From: Desulfamplus sp.
Lineage (GTDB): Bacteria > Desulfobacterota > Desulfobacteria > Desulfobacterales > Desulfobacteraceae
Length of the DNA: 64,000 bases
Assembly (NCBI GenBank): GCA_015232555.1
Contig: JADFZJ010000015.1
Coordinates: 1 to 64,000, forward strand
Reading direction: 5' to 3'
Below are positions 30,938 to 40,667 of this stretch, one piece after another. Below the pieces are notes generated by a model, which saw only the letters and a list, made by a program, of their open reading frames with translations, ran no database searches and was not told the origin of the DNA. The position numbers and the translations under genes were made by a program. Numbering within the stretch: the stretch's first letter is position 1; each line of letters opens with the position of its first letter.

Positions 30938-32282
30938 AAAGATAAAATTTCCTGCTCATCTGTTTAAATTTTTCAAGGTCGTGCTGCCACGATGCTTCAA
31001 TAGTATCTATATCTTCAAGGTTCTCCACTGCCTCTCTCAATTCTCTATCTCCAAGTATCAGATCAATTGGCATCTTCACATACTCATATTCATAAGGCGG
31101 CTCTTTCCATCTAAATTGATCAGCATGATGCCTTATAATTTGTTGAATCAGAATAAGGGACGTTTTATATGGTTTAAACAGCTCAGGCTCAACCACATGA
31201 ATCTGAAATCCACGACAGACCTGTTCTTGCCATTTTCCAGATGTCGGTTGAAATGCAATAGGTCGCAACACAACGCTGTGAAGATTTTTAGTACCAGATC
31301 GACTGGGATTGCTTGAAATATCTGATTTGATAGTCTGATTAGAGAGCGAATCAAGAATTTTTTTAGAATTGATAAATGGTGCTCCAAATATCTCAAACGG
31401 CTGTGTGGTTCCTCTGCCTTCTGAAATGTTTGTACCCTCCCAGATTACCTGTCCAGGATAAACCAAAGCTGAAATTGGCGTTGGTAGGTTTGGAGATGGT
31501 GCTATCCAAGGAAGATTGGTATCGGGGAAAAGCATATCTCTCTTCCAGCCAACCATTGGTATTACAGTTAAATCGCACTTTTTTTCTGAAATATGAGATT
31601 TTTCAGAAACAGATTGTTGCGTTCTCTGTTCATCTTTTTGAGTAATACTACCTTTGGTAAATTCAGAGTTAAAAAGAGTTGCAATCTCTCCAACCGTCAT
31701 TCCGTGCCTCATGGGAATTGGAAATCTTCCAACAAAGGATGAATATTCTTGCCTAAGAATATTTCCCTCTACAGCAACCCCTCCAATCGGATTTGGGCGA
31801 TCTAAAATAACAACATCCTTGTCATATTTTGCAGCGGTTTCAATACAATAGGAGATGGTATAAATAAATGTATATACCCGTGTCCCAACATCTTGAATAT
31901 CAATAATAAGTGTGTCAATTAAATCAAACATCTCCTTTGTGGGAATGCGGGTCGTGCTGTAAAGGCTAAATATTGGTATTTTTAGGCTGGGGTCGATTGT
32001 GTGATCTGATTCCGCCATATTATCTTGCTTTTCTGCATGAAATCCATGCTGCGGTGAAAAAAGAGCCTTAAGTTGATCAGGAAATATATCGTTTATCAAA
32101 TTTGAAGCGTGTCTGAAATATCTGTCGACTGAAGCAGGGTTTGCAAGCAGACCCAATCTTTTGCCTTTGAGCTTCTCTCTATTCATAGTGGCTGTCTGGC
32201 TAAAACATAAATTTTCAAGACCTGTTACTACTTTAACTTGAGAAACCGCTTTAATTACTTGAGATAGTGCTTTGTCGTGCAT
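30930..32282 (-). CDS. NamZ/DUF1343-family exo-beta-N-acetylmuramidase-like protein
   Basis: DUF1343 proteins include NamZ (family GH171), which removes terminal MurNAc from peptidoglycan fragments. The 450-residue protein shows the family marks GKRLGLLANPASVD, LFSPQHGF, IDIQDVGTRVYTFIYTI, LDRPNPIGG, MRHGMTVGE, NLPWIAPSPNLPT and WEGTNISEGRGTTQPFE. I see no signal peptide, although known members are secreted, so it may act on imported fragments or the true start may differ. Two polar inserts (about residues 215-245 and 325-345) interrupt the fold. AGGA precedes the ATG; rnhA overlaps its end. Confidence 0.85.
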   Translation of the reverse strand: MHDKALSQVIKAVSQVKVVTGLENLCFSQTATMNREKLKGKRLGLLANPASVDRYFRHASNLINDIFPDQLKALFSPQHGFHAEKQDNMAESDHTIDPSLKIPIFSLYSTTRIPTKEMFDLIDTLIIDIQDVGTRVYTFIYTISYCIETAAKYDKDVVILDRPNPIGGVAVEGNILRQEYSSFVGRFPIPMRHGMTVGEIATLFNSEFTKGSITQKDEQRTQQSVSEKSHISEKKCDLTVIPMVGWKRDMLFPDTNLPWIAPSPNLPTPISALVYPGQVIWEGTNISEGRGTTQPFEIFGAPFINSKKILDSLSNQTIKSDISSNPSRSGTKNLHSVVLRPIAFQPTSGKWQEQVCRGFQIHVVEPELFKPYKTSLILIQQIIRHHADQFRWKEPPYEYEYVKMPIDLILGDRELREAVENLEDIDTIEASWQHDLEKFKQMSRKFYLYD

Positions 32283-32327
32283 CTTTGTATCCTGAATTGA
32301 AATATTTCTTAAATTGAATCAAAAAAG

Positions 32328-32356
32328 TTGACAATAGATTAAAAGCTCAATAAATT
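32328..32356 (+). promoter_or_regulatory. Possible sigma-70 promoter upstream of hisC
   Basis: TTGACA (32328-32333) and TAAATT (32351-32356) are 17 bases apart in the 249-base divergent gap between the NamZ-like gene and hisC. This would give a leader of about 170 bases for hisC. No other clear element was seen in the gap. Confidence 0.45.
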
Positions 32357-32531
32357 ATTCAGCTTATATCTAAACTGAAAGCTGACTATTTTTCTCTCAC
32401 TATCTATCACATATTTGGTTTTTATTACAGTCTTAATCTATGGCTGTTTACCTTAAATTTAGACATCTGATTATAATAACAGTTTATTGCACAATAAATG
32501 TTTATTTTATGACCGTTTTTAGGAGTTCATT

Positions 32532-33704
32532 ATGCGACTCAATGTTCCTGATTATATTATGTCAATCAAACCCTACGAGCCCGGCAAGCCTATTGATGAG
32601 CTTGAGCGAGAGTATGGGATTAAAAATATTGTTAAGCTTGCATCAAATGAGAATCCTGTAGGTACCTCTCCTTTAGCTGTAAAGGCAATAGGTGATCATC
32701 TTGCAACCATGAACCGATATCCTGATGGCAGTGCATTTAAATTGACAGCCAAACTTGCAGAGCGTTTTAACGTAAAATATGAAAATGTGATTGTTGGCAA
32801 TGGTTCTGATGATATCATAGCTCTGCTTGCCCATGCGTTTCTTGGAACTGGCAGAGAGGCACTCATGCCGCTTCCATCGTTTCTGATGTATGAAATTTCA
32901 GTCAGAGCATCGGGTGGGACTCCTGTAATGGTGACATTAAACGGTCTTTCGCTTGACCTTGATGCACTGGCAAATTCAGTAACAGAAAAAACGGCCATGA
33001 TTTTTTTGACAAACCCTAATAACCCGACAGGAAGCCACTTTACAACTACAGAATTTGATGCTTTTATGGCAAAAATCCCTTCTGATGTCATGGTTATTGT
33101 GGATGAAGCATATATCGAATTTGCAAGAGACCCAAACATTTTCAACAGTCTGAACGTAGAAAACAGGCTTAGAAACTCTTTATTGAATAGAACTGAAGTT
33201 ATAGATTTAGAAAGTGTTAGCACTGCAAGAGAAATTATCCCTTTAGTTGACTCAAGAGTAATATCATTGCGAACATTTTCAAAGGCTTATGGACTTGCTG
33301 GATTCAGGGTCGGATATGGTATAATGGATTCGGAGATTGTATCGGTGCTGCACAGGATAAGACAGCCATTTAATGTAAATTCGCTTGCTCAAATAGCTGC
33401 TGCTGCGGCTCTTGATGACTATGGTTTCTTTGAATTGGGTATAAAAACAATGCATAAGGGAATTGATTATCTTGTAAAAGAGCTATCTGCAATGGGAATT
33501 AAAACTTTCCCTACTCAGGCAAATTTTTTCCTTTTAGATGTTAAAAGAGATGCAACCGAGGTTTTTAAAGAGATGCTAAGATATGGAATAATCACCCGTT
33601 CCATGAAGTCTTACGGATTCCCATCATGTTTAAGAATCAGTGCTGGTTTGCCAAACGAAAATCGTGCCTTTATTGAGGCTCTCAAAAAAGTAATATCTCT
33701 ATAA
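32532..33704 (+). CDS. hisC: Histidinol-phosphate aminotransferase
   Basis: HisC is a PLP enzyme converting imidazole-acetol phosphate to histidinol phosphate. The 390-residue protein has LASNENPVGTSP, RYPDG, NPNNPTG, VDEAYIEFA and the PLP-lysine motif RTFSKAYGLAGFRVGYG (K251). Compared with usual HisC (about 350-370 residues) there is an insert at about 204-238, between EFA and the PLP strand. AGGAG precedes the ATG. No other his gene is nearby. Related aromatic aminotransferases are similar, so the substrate is not certain. Confidence 0.88.
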   Translation: MRLNVPDYIMSIKPYEPGKPIDELEREYGIKNIVKLASNENPVGTSPLAVKAIGDHLATMNRYPDGSAFKLTAKLAERFNVKYENVIVGNGSDDIIALLAHAFLGTGREALMPLPSFLMYEISVRASGGTPVMVTLNGLSLDLDALANSVTEKTAMIFLTNPNNPTGSHFTTTEFDAFMAKIPSDVMVIVDEAYIEFARDPNIFNSLNVENRLRNSLLNRTEVIDLESVSTAREIIPLVDSRVISLRTFSKAYGLAGFRVGYGIMDSEIVSVLHRIRQPFNVNSLAQIAAAAALDDYGFFELGIKTMHKGIDYLVKELSAMGIKTFPTQANFFLLDVKRDATEVFKEMLRYGIITRSMKSYGFPSCLRISAGLPNENRAFIEALKKVISL

Positions 33705-33763
33705 TGACCCATTGAAATGTATAATGGACTATAAAAAGGGCAAATAAATATCAGAATCGATAG

Positions 33764-34555
33764 ATGAAAATGAAAAATGAAAAAAGAATCATTACAATTG
33801 ATGGACCATCAGGAGCGGGAAAAACTACTATAAGCAAATTGCTTGCTAAGCATTTAGGGTATGTATATGTTGATACAGGCTCACTCTACCGCGGAGTTGC
33901 CTATGAGGTTTGTCGTTGCAGCATCAACTGGGAAGATGATGATGAACTTAATGTTCTTTTGACTTCCCTTGCTTTTGAGTTAAAGTTAGATACAGGAGGA
34001 ACGTATCACCTTTTCAGCTCGGGACAAGATATTACCGACTATATAAGAACGCCTGAGATTACAATGCTATCCTCTGATTTGTCGGCAAAACGAGCGGTAC
34101 GTCAGGCTCTGCTTGGTTTTCAAAAAGATATAGCACAGAAGGGCGATGCTGTCTTTGAAGGCAGAGATATGGGAACAGTAGTGTTTCCAGATGCAAATTA
34201 CAAATTTTTCCTTTCTGCCGATTTAAAGACAAGGGCGTTGAGACGTTATAATGAAATAAATCAAAATCAATCCTCTTCTAAATCTTATGATGAAAAGCAG
34301 CTCCCTGATGAACAGCAAACTTTTGAGCAACCTAATAAGCCAGATCAAGCTCAGACAATTGATAGCACGCAGGATATTGATGATTACCAGACTCTTGATG
34401 AGATTGAAAACGCCATATCTTTGCGTGATAAAAACGATTCATCAAGAGATATTGCACCTTTAAAACCTGCTAACGATGCAATTATGATTGACTCAACTGA
34501 TCTGACGCTTGAAGAGGTAGTTAATAAAATAATATCCTGTATTAGTTCAAAATAG
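33764..34555 (+). CDS. cmk: Cytidylate kinase with polar insert
   Basis: Cmk phosphorylates CMP and dCMP. The P-loop is GPSGAGKT (14-21), with DTGSLYRGVAY, FEGRDMGTVVFPDA and the C-terminal RDKNDSSRDIAPLKPANDAIMIDST. At 263 residues it is longer than usual (about 220-230). The extra part is a Gln/Asp/Ser-rich stretch at about 167-210, where the short LID loop between LRRYNE and the conserved RD normally lies. cmk followed by rpsA is a conserved pair. The ribosome binding site is weak and ATG 33770 is an alternative start. Confidence 0.93.
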   Translation: MKMKNEKRIITIDGPSGAGKTTISKLLAKHLGYVYVDTGSLYRGVAYEVCRCSINWEDDDELNVLLTSLAFELKLDTGGTYHLFSSGQDITDYIRTPEITMLSSDLSAKRAVRQALLGFQKDIAQKGDAVFEGRDMGTVVFPDANYKFFLSADLKTRALRRYNEINQNQSSSKSYDEKQLPDEQQTFEQPNKPDQAQTIDSTQDIDDYQTLDEIENAISLRDKNDSSRDIAPLKPANDAIMIDSTDLTLEEVVNKIISCISSK

Positions 34556-34757
34556 TTATCTATATTGTGTTAAAGAATTGAGCTTGATATGTGAAAATAA
34601 ATTTTTTTCATATTTGTGTATTTTTTATTGTTTTCCATTTTTCCTTCTGTTATATGTAATAAATTATACTCTTAACTGAAATATCATTATATTCTCGAAT
34701 AAATGTATGGTATTATTGGACAGAGTATAAAATACTGTTTAGGGGGAAATAATATTA

Positions 34758-36551
34758 ATGAATAACATTGCTGAAACTAACGAGAACAACAACATGAACA
34801 CTGAAGAAATTGAGACTGCCGAAGAAGTCAAAACAAACCCCAAATCCGAAATGGTGCTCACGGGCGAAGAGACAATGGACGAATTGATGGGTATTTATGA
34901 GGAGAGCTTTAAACGCTTTGAAGAGGGACAAGTTGTAACTGGAACCATTATCTCCGTGGATAGAGATCACGTACTTGTCGATGTGGGTTATAAATCTGAA
35001 GGGCAGATCGCAATTCATGAATTCAGAGATGAACAGGGCAATGTAAATGTCAATCTTGGTGACAGGGTTGAAGTAATGGTTGAGGTGTGGGACGAAGAAG
35101 AGGAAACTGTTATCCTCTCTAAGGAAAAAGCTGCCAAGGTAAAGGTCTGGGATTCAATTAAAGATATCTATGAGTCAGATGGCACAATTGAGGGAGTAAT
35201 TACAAGCAGAGTAAAAGGCGGATTCTCGGTTGATATTGGACTACCAGCCTTTTTGCCTGGATCTCAGGCAGATTTACGTCCTATCCGCAATATGGATGAG
35301 ATGGTAGGACAGACCTACACATTTAAAGTTCTAAAGTACAACAGAAAGAGAAGCAACATCGTTCTGTCTCGACGTATTATACTTGAAAATCAGCGTGAGC
35401 AGGCAAGAACCGAAACTCTTGATTCTATTGAAACAGACAAAGTAATGATCGGCGTTGTTAAAAATATTACTGAATATGGCGTGTTTGTCGATCTTGGCGG
35501 AGTTGACGGTCTTCTTCATATTACAGATATCTCATGGGGCAGGGTTAAACATCCTTCTGAACTTTTCTCTGTTGGTGACAAGATTAAGGTCAAGATACTC
35601 TCCTTTGATTTTGAAAAGGAACGCGTATCCCTTGGCATGAAACAGCTTACTCCAGACCCATGGACAACTGCTCAGACTAAATACCCTGTCGGCTCAAAGG
35701 TAAAGGGCAAAGTTGTAAGTCTGACTGATTACGGTGCATTTGTAGAACTTGAAGAGGGTGTTGAAGGTCTTATCCATGTATCTGAAATGTCATGGACAAG
35801 AAAAGTACGTCATCCATCTAAAATGGTATCAGTAGGTGAGGAGGTTGAGGCAGTTGTATTGGATCTCAAGCCTGACAACCGCAGAATCTCACTTGGTATT
35901 AAACAAACTATGGAAAATCCATGGGAAGTTATCAGCGAAAAATATCCTGTTGGAACTGTTATTGAGGGTAAGATCAAGAATATAACTGATTTTGGTCTTT
36001 TTATTGGAATTGATGATGATATTGACGGTCTTGTTCATATCTCTGATATCTCATGGACAAAACGGATCAAACATCCTTCTGAGGTCTATAAAAAGAATGA
36101 TATTATTCAAGCTGTTGTACTTGACATTGATAAAGCCAGTGAACGTTTTTCACTTGGTATCAAACAAACACAACCAGATCCATGGGTAACCGTTGGAACA
36201 AGGTATAAAGTTGGCACTGAAATTTCAGGTCTGATAACCAACGTGACAGATTTTGGTGTATTTGTTGAGCTTGAGGAAGGCATTGAGGGTTTGATACATG
36301 TTTCCGAGATAAGCAAAGAGAAGATTAAAACTCCTGTAGATCAGTTCAAGACAGGCGATTCTATTACTGCCAGAGTTATGAATATCAACAGCGATGAAAG
36401 ACGCATAGGACTCTCTATCAAACGCCTTGAGATGGAGGAGGAACAGGAGCATGTTCAGGATTTTGTAAAAAATGCCAAGCCTGCTACATCATCCTTTGGC
36501 GAGCTGCTCAGAGACAATCTTGAGGAAGCCGCAAAATCAGAAGAAAAATAG
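34758..36551 (+). CDS. rpsA: 30S ribosomal protein S1
   Basis: S1 binds mRNA and helps unfold it on the 30S. The 597-residue protein has six S1/OB repeats after an acidic N-terminus of about 45 residues. They start near residues 53, 138, 223, 308, 395 and 482, recognised by GVFVDLGGVDGLLHITDISW and variants such as GAFVELEEGVEGLIHVSEMSW. GGGGG precedes the ATG. The upstream 202-base gap is AT-rich without a promoter I would defend. An intrinsic terminator follows. Confidence 0.97.
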   Translation: MNNIAETNENNNMNTEEIETAEEVKTNPKSEMVLTGEETMDELMGIYEESFKRFEEGQVVTGTIISVDRDHVLVDVGYKSEGQIAIHEFRDEQGNVNVNLGDRVEVMVEVWDEEEETVILSKEKAAKVKVWDSIKDIYESDGTIEGVITSRVKGGFSVDIGLPAFLPGSQADLRPIRNMDEMVGQTYTFKVLKYNRKRSNIVLSRRIILENQREQARTETLDSIETDKVMIGVVKNITEYGVFVDLGGVDGLLHITDISWGRVKHPSELFSVGDKIKVKILSFDFEKERVSLGMKQLTPDPWTTAQTKYPVGSKVKGKVVSLTDYGAFVELEEGVEGLIHVSEMSWTRKVRHPSKMVSVGEEVEAVVLDLKPDNRRISLGIKQTMENPWEVISEKYPVGTVIEGKIKNITDFGLFIGIDDDIDGLVHISDISWTKRIKHPSEVYKKNDIIQAVVLDIDKASERFSLGIKQTQPDPWVTVGTRYKVGTEISGLITNVTDFGVFVELEEGIEGLIHVSEISKEKIKTPVDQFKTGDSITARVMNINSDERRIGLSIKRLEMEEEQEHVQDFVKNAKPATSSFGELLRDNLEEAAKSEEK

Positions 36552-36577
36552 CCATCACGGCATGATAAAAATTGATA

Positions 36578-36617
36578 TGCCGGAGACAGAGATAATGCTC
36601 TGACTCCGGCTTTTTTT
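36578..36617 (+). terminator. Intrinsic terminator of rpsA
   Basis: GCCGGAGACAGAG (36578-36590) pairs with CTCTGACTCCGGC (36597-36609), one mismatch, and TTTTTTT follows. This is a classic Rho-independent terminator 27 bases after the rpsA stop. Confidence 0.92.
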
Positions 36618-36667
36618 ATACTCTAACGCTGATGAATCAATGGTAATGAACGCTCTTAAGAATTTGA

Positions 36668-36696
36668 TTGACAATCATAATAAAAAAAATTATTAA
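36668..36696 (+). promoter_or_regulatory. Promoter of tRNA-Pro
   Basis: TTGACA (36668-36673) and TATTAA (36691-36696) are 17 bases apart. The expected start site is about 10 bases before the mature tRNA 5' end at 36715. Confidence 0.7.
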
Positions 36697-36714
36697 TACA
36701 TGCTTTGTTGCAGT

Positions 36715-36791
36715 CGGGATGTGGCTCAGTCTGGTAGAGCACAGCGTTCGGGACGCTGGTGTCGGAGGTTCAAATCCTCTCATCCCGACCA
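36715..36791 (+). tRNA. trnP: tRNA-Pro (anticodon CGG)
   Basis: The acceptor stem is CGGGATG/CATCCCG. The anticodon stem CAGCG/CGCTG encloses the loop TTCGGGA with anticodon CGG, and the T-arm is GGAGG-TTCAAAT-CCTCT. The 3' CCA is encoded. It reads the CCG proline codon. Confidence 0.97.
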
Positions 36792-36860
36792 TGATAATAG
36801 AACCCTTCACCATTCTCTCACTCCACATACTTTCACTCTAATAATTATCTGCCAAACGTT

Positions 36861-37799
36861 ATGAAAAATATCACACTTGCCTACTCAAGTTGTCCAAATG
36901 ATACCTTTATCTTTTACGCTATTGCTCATAAATTGCTAAAAATACATAAAACAGGTGTAACCAGTAAGATTAAACCTGACGATATTGGCACTAAAAATAT
37001 TGTTGGTTATAAAGATGCGATTAATTTAACAGATAATATAGAGTTTAAAATAACTATTGCAGATGTTGAAACACTTAATCAACATGCTGCAAATGGCTTC
37101 TTTGACGTTACCAAGCTCTCTTTTGCCACATTTGGAGTATTGAGGGATAAATACGCATTGTTAAGAACCGGTGCGGCGATAGGAAGGGGCTGTGGACCGC
37201 TTTTGATCTCGCTGCCTGAAAGAAGGATGATAAATTATAGTAAAATTGCCGTTCCTGGAACAGGAACAACTGCATTTGTTCTCTTCTCCCTATTTTTAAA
37301 AGAAAATTTTCCCCAAGTTAAACCTGAATTTATCCCCATGCCATTTGAAAAAATAATGCGGGCTGTAAAAGATGAAATAGTTGATTTTGGTGTTATAATA
37401 CATGAAGGGAGGTTTATCTATAAGAATCTTGGACTTGAATCCTTTGTTGATTTAGGTGAATGGTGGGAAAGTTTTACACAACTTCCTATTCCACTTGGTT
37501 GCATCGCTATAAAAAGAAGTATTTATCAGAATGCTCCAGAGTTGGCAGTCAGAATTCAGCAAATGATAGGAGAAAGTATTCAATATGGATTTGATCATCC
37601 TGAATCAGGGAGAGCCTACATAAAAATACACGCTCAAGAGTTAGACGATGAGGTTATCAACCAGCATATACATCTTTATGTCAATAATTTTTCAAAAAAT
37701 ATTGGAAATGAAGGCGAGGCTGCCATCCGTATATTTTTTCAAAAGGCTGAAGATGCTGGTCTAATAAAGCCAAGCACCCAGCCTATTTTTGCTTGTTGA
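36861..37799 (+). CDS. mqnD: 1,4-dihydroxy-6-naphthoate synthase (menaquinone, futalosine pathway)
   Basis: MqnD turns cyclic dehypoxanthinyl futalosine into 1,4-dihydroxy-6-naphthoate in the alternative menaquinone route. Family marks in the 312-residue protein are LAYSSCPNDTFIFYA, ADVETLNQHA, FFDVTKLSFATFG, GRGCGPLL, PGTGTTAFVLF and VIIHEGRFIYKNLGLE. An insert of roughly 25-30 residues (about 30-60) lies between the first strand and the VETLN motif. No other mqn gene is in the window. It implies a menaquinone-based respiratory chain. Confidence 0.9.
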   Translation: MKNITLAYSSCPNDTFIFYAIAHKLLKIHKTGVTSKIKPDDIGTKNIVGYKDAINLTDNIEFKITIADVETLNQHAANGFFDVTKLSFATFGVLRDKYALLRTGAAIGRGCGPLLISLPERRMINYSKIAVPGTGTTAFVLFSLFLKENFPQVKPEFIPMPFEKIMRAVKDEIVDFGVIIHEGRFIYKNLGLESFVDLGEWWESFTQLPIPLGCIAIKRSIYQNAPELAVRIQQMIGESIQYGFDHPESGRAYIKIHAQELDDEVINQHIHLYVNNFSKNIGNEGEAAIRIFFQKAEDAGLIKPSTQPIFAC

Positions 37800-37933
37800 T
37801 ATTCTCTATCGTTCTTATATATTTCAATCAAATAACGGACTTTTTCTTAGTCTTTTTGAAATTAGACATTAACAGACTCTGTTCAATCAGCAAACAAATA
37901 GATTATAGATATTAAAAAAGGAGATTGATAAAA

Positions 37934-39961
37934 ATGGCATCACTTAGCAATCTGAAAATTGGTTATAAAGTTGTTTTAGTAACGCTTATTCCTCTTACAC
38001 TATTTTTCATAACTGGCACAATGACAGTTGTTGAACACTTGAATGAATGGAAAATTGTAGAGACTATGGAGAAGAACATGGAACTTTTCAGACACGCTTC
38101 ATCTTTGGTTAATGAGTTGCAAAAAGAGCGTGGAAGAACTTCTATGTATCTTGGAAATACTTCATTAGGTGAAACTGATATGAATAGTCAGCGTCAGTTA
38201 TCTGATGAAAAAATCGAACCGTTTTTGAAATCGTTGCAAGATGCTGTTATTAAAAAAGAGGATAAAGATAAGGTAGAAAATATTGACAGCACTATTCGAG
38301 ACCTTAGAAGCAAGATAGGCTCTACAATAACAGAGCCAACAGCATCGGCAAAAGTTTATACTGAAATTATAGAAAAATTTATTGATACAATGTCTGCAAC
38401 AGCTAATGCTCCAACTGCTCGCGGAATAGGAAAGGTTATGAGTTCTTTGCTCCTATTAGAAAGTGCAAAAGAGAGTGCAGGGCTTACAAGAGCAACTGTT
38501 TCTGGAATTATCAGTAAAAACGATATAGTCCCCAATAATGTTTTAAATATGGTGCTCTCACTCAAAGCAGGAACAGACATAAATATGAGTTCTCGTGCTT
38601 TGATGCTTCCACCAGACTCAATGAAAAAGATAGCAAGTCTAAAAACTCAAGAACACTGGCAGACAAGAGATTCTATGATTAATAGAGTAATTGAAAAATA
38701 TCGAGAGGGGCAATTCGATCTTGATCCACAAGAGTATTTTAAAGCAGCAACAATGGTTGTAGATGACTTAGGAGATTTAGTTCATACAGAAATTGAAACA
38801 TTAGAAAACAGAGTAACTAAAATCCAAAAAGAGATCAAAAATAGTGTTATAATTAATGTTGGAATGATTGTCGGTGCATTTGTCGTTTCTGTTGTTCTTG
38901 CTTTTATTATAATTATAAGTATTGTCAAGCCTATACGAAGCACTGTAACTATGCTTAAAGATATTTCAGAAGGTGAAGGAGATTTAACACGCCGTCTTGA
39001 TGATTCAAGACATGATGAAACAGGGGAGATGTCCCGTTGGTTTAATCTGTTTATCAATAAAATTCAAAATATCGTTATTGATATAACCCAATATTTTCAA
39101 GGACTTGCTTCGGCTTCCACTGAGCTTATGGCTATATCGGAACAGACAGCCTCATCAGTTAAAATTATGGCTGAACAGGCTTCAAGTGTTGCGGCAGATG
39201 CAGAAACTGCTGGTATCAATACTCATGCTGTATCAACAACAATGGTAGAGACATCTTCAAGTCTAAACAGCGTTGCTGCTGCAACTGAAGAGATGAGTGC
39301 AACTATTGGAGAGGTTGCAGCTAATGCAGAAAGGGCAAGAGTTGTTGGTGAGCAGGCATCAAAACGTGCATCTGATATAACACGTTTAATGGAAACTTTA
39401 GGGCAGGCTGCCAAAGAAATTGGACAGGTTACTGAAACGATTACTGAAATTTCCTCTCAAACTAACCTGCTTGCATTGAATGCTACTATTGAAGCTGCAC
39501 GTGCTGGAGAGGCTGGTAAAGGATTTGCGGTTGTTGCAAATGAAATTAAAGCACTTGCTCTTCAGACATCAGGAGCAACTGAAGATATTAAATCCAAAAT
39601 TAATGGGGTTCAAAACTCTGCTTCAAATGCAGTCAATGATATGGTTAAGGTCAACAGTGTCATTCAGGAGATGGAACAGATTATATCTTCAATTGCAGCA
39701 GCCATAGAGGAGCAGGCATCAGTAACACGAGATTTATCAGATAATATCTCAAGAGCCTCTGCAGGAGTCCAAGATTCTGCTGACAGGATGTCTGAAACTG
39801 ATAAGGCATCTAACGAGATAAGCAGGAAAATAAATCAATTAAGTTTAGGGCTTAGTGAACTGAGGCAAGGAGGGGAACAGGTTCACTCCAGTGCTGCTGA
39901 AATGTCAATACTTGCTGAAAAATTAAGGCATTTGGTAGGTCAGTTCAAAACTGCTGTTTAA
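37934..39961 (+). CDS. Methyl-accepting chemotaxis protein with NIT sensor domain
   Basis: This is a transmembrane chemoreceptor. The frame opens at TTG 37925, but AAGGAG at 37918-37923 fits ATG 37934, giving 675 residues. The order is a membrane helix at about 12-32, a NIT domain (nitrate/nitrite-sensing type, ELQKERGRTSMYLG near residue 58), a second helix at about 310-335, HAMP, and the signalling domain. The signalling hairpin tip SSQTNLLALNATIEAARAGEAGKGFAVVANEIK is intact. No CheA/CheW/CheY genes are nearby. The ligand is unknown; NIT does not prove nitrate. Its end overlaps the convergent YkgJ-like gene by 17 bases. Confidence 0.92.
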   Translation: MASLSNLKIGYKVVLVTLIPLTLFFITGTMTVVEHLNEWKIVETMEKNMELFRHASSLVNELQKERGRTSMYLGNTSLGETDMNSQRQLSDEKIEPFLKSLQDAVIKKEDKDKVENIDSTIRDLRSKIGSTITEPTASAKVYTEIIEKFIDTMSATANAPTARGIGKVMSSLLLLESAKESAGLTRATVSGIISKNDIVPNNVLNMVLSLKAGTDINMSSRALMLPPDSMKKIASLKTQEHWQTRDSMINRVIEKYREGQFDLDPQEYFKAATMVVDDLGDLVHTEIETLENRVTKIQKEIKNSVIINVGMIVGAFVVSVVLAFIIIISIVKPIRSTVTMLKDISEGEGDLTRRLDDSRHDETGEMSRWFNLFINKIQNIVIDITQYFQGLASASTELMAISEQTASSVKIMAEQASSVAADAETAGINTHAVSTTMVETSSSLNSVAAATEEMSATIGEVAANAERARVVGEQASKRASDITRLMETLGQAAKEIGQVTETITEISSQTNLLALNATIEAARAGEAGKGFAVVANEIKALALQTSGATEDIKSKINGVQNSASNAVNDMVKVNSVIQEMEQIISSIAAAIEEQASVTRDLSDNISRASAGVQDSADRMSETDKASNEISRKINQLSLGLSELRQGGEQVHSSAAEMSILAEKLRHLVGQFKTAV

Positions 39962-40574
39962 CAAGCATCTGTGCAATGGTCTGTCTAATTCTTGTTACTC
40001 TGCCGATAACTTTGGTCAGGTAATCTTTCTCAATTGCTGCCATTTCTGAATAGAATGGGGTTCTGTCAAATTTAATATACCCTGATGCATTGAACAGCTC
40101 GTAACCCACCTTGCATCCAGGGTTTAAAACAGCAGGATTTGGAATAGAATTTAATGATGGGGGTAAAACTGAACTTGAGACAGATGATTGAGAAGGCTTT
40201 AAAATCTCATGCGGAATACCGTGAAGTCTGCAAATCATGGGTCTGAAGTTATATAGAATACATTTTCCATCTTGATTCAAAGGACACATGACTCTTATGC
40301 TCTCCCCTTTTTTTGCTGCAATATCTCTTTTAGTGCAGACCTTCTGTGCCCTTTTTTTAGCAGCAATAACCGCAGGAACAGGAAGCTTATCAAACGCTTT
40401 TAGCAGATAGGCTTTCTCCACTAAAGTATGGTGGTAAAATTCTGTCTCACAGCAGTTTTCATCACAGCCATTGCATTTAAAACCATATAATGAGGCTGTT
40501 TTATCCCACGCTCTGTCCATCTTGGTATATAAATTTGAAAGCCGTTCAAATATCTGTTTTTCTGCATCCTTCAT
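39945..40574 (-). CDS. YkgJ-family cysteine cluster protein
   Basis: The 209-residue protein carries the CxxCxxxCC-type cluster (C34, C37, C41, C42) plus further cysteines in CPLNQDGKCILYNFRPMICRLHG and in NPGCKVGYE. This is the pattern of the YkgJ family (predicted Fe-S or zinc cluster proteins; function not established). A Ser/Pro-rich insert lies at about 128-148. It is on the opposite strand to its neighbours and converges with the chemoreceptor gene. Confidence 0.85.
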   Translation of the reverse strand: MKDAEKQIFERLSNLYTKMDRAWDKTASLYGFKCNGCDENCCETEFYHHTLVEKAYLLKAFDKLPVPAVIAAKKRAQKVCTKRDIAAKKGESIRVMCPLNQDGKCILYNFRPMICRLHGIPHEILKPSQSSVSSSVLPPSLNSIPNPAVLNPGCKVGYELFNASGYIKFDRTPFYSEMAAIEKDYLTKVIGRVTRIRQTIAQMLVKQQF

Positions 40575-40667
40575 TCAAAATCGCCTGCTTTATCTGCTAT
40601 CTATCATCTTTCTCATAGAAGGGACTCTGATCCTATTGATTAATGATGATTAGTAAATGATTAATGT

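Noticed and set aside
37934-39961. Chemoreceptor called as a nitrate sensor
   Set aside because: The NIT domain is recognised by pattern, but NIT domains sense varied ligands and no nitrate genes are nearby.
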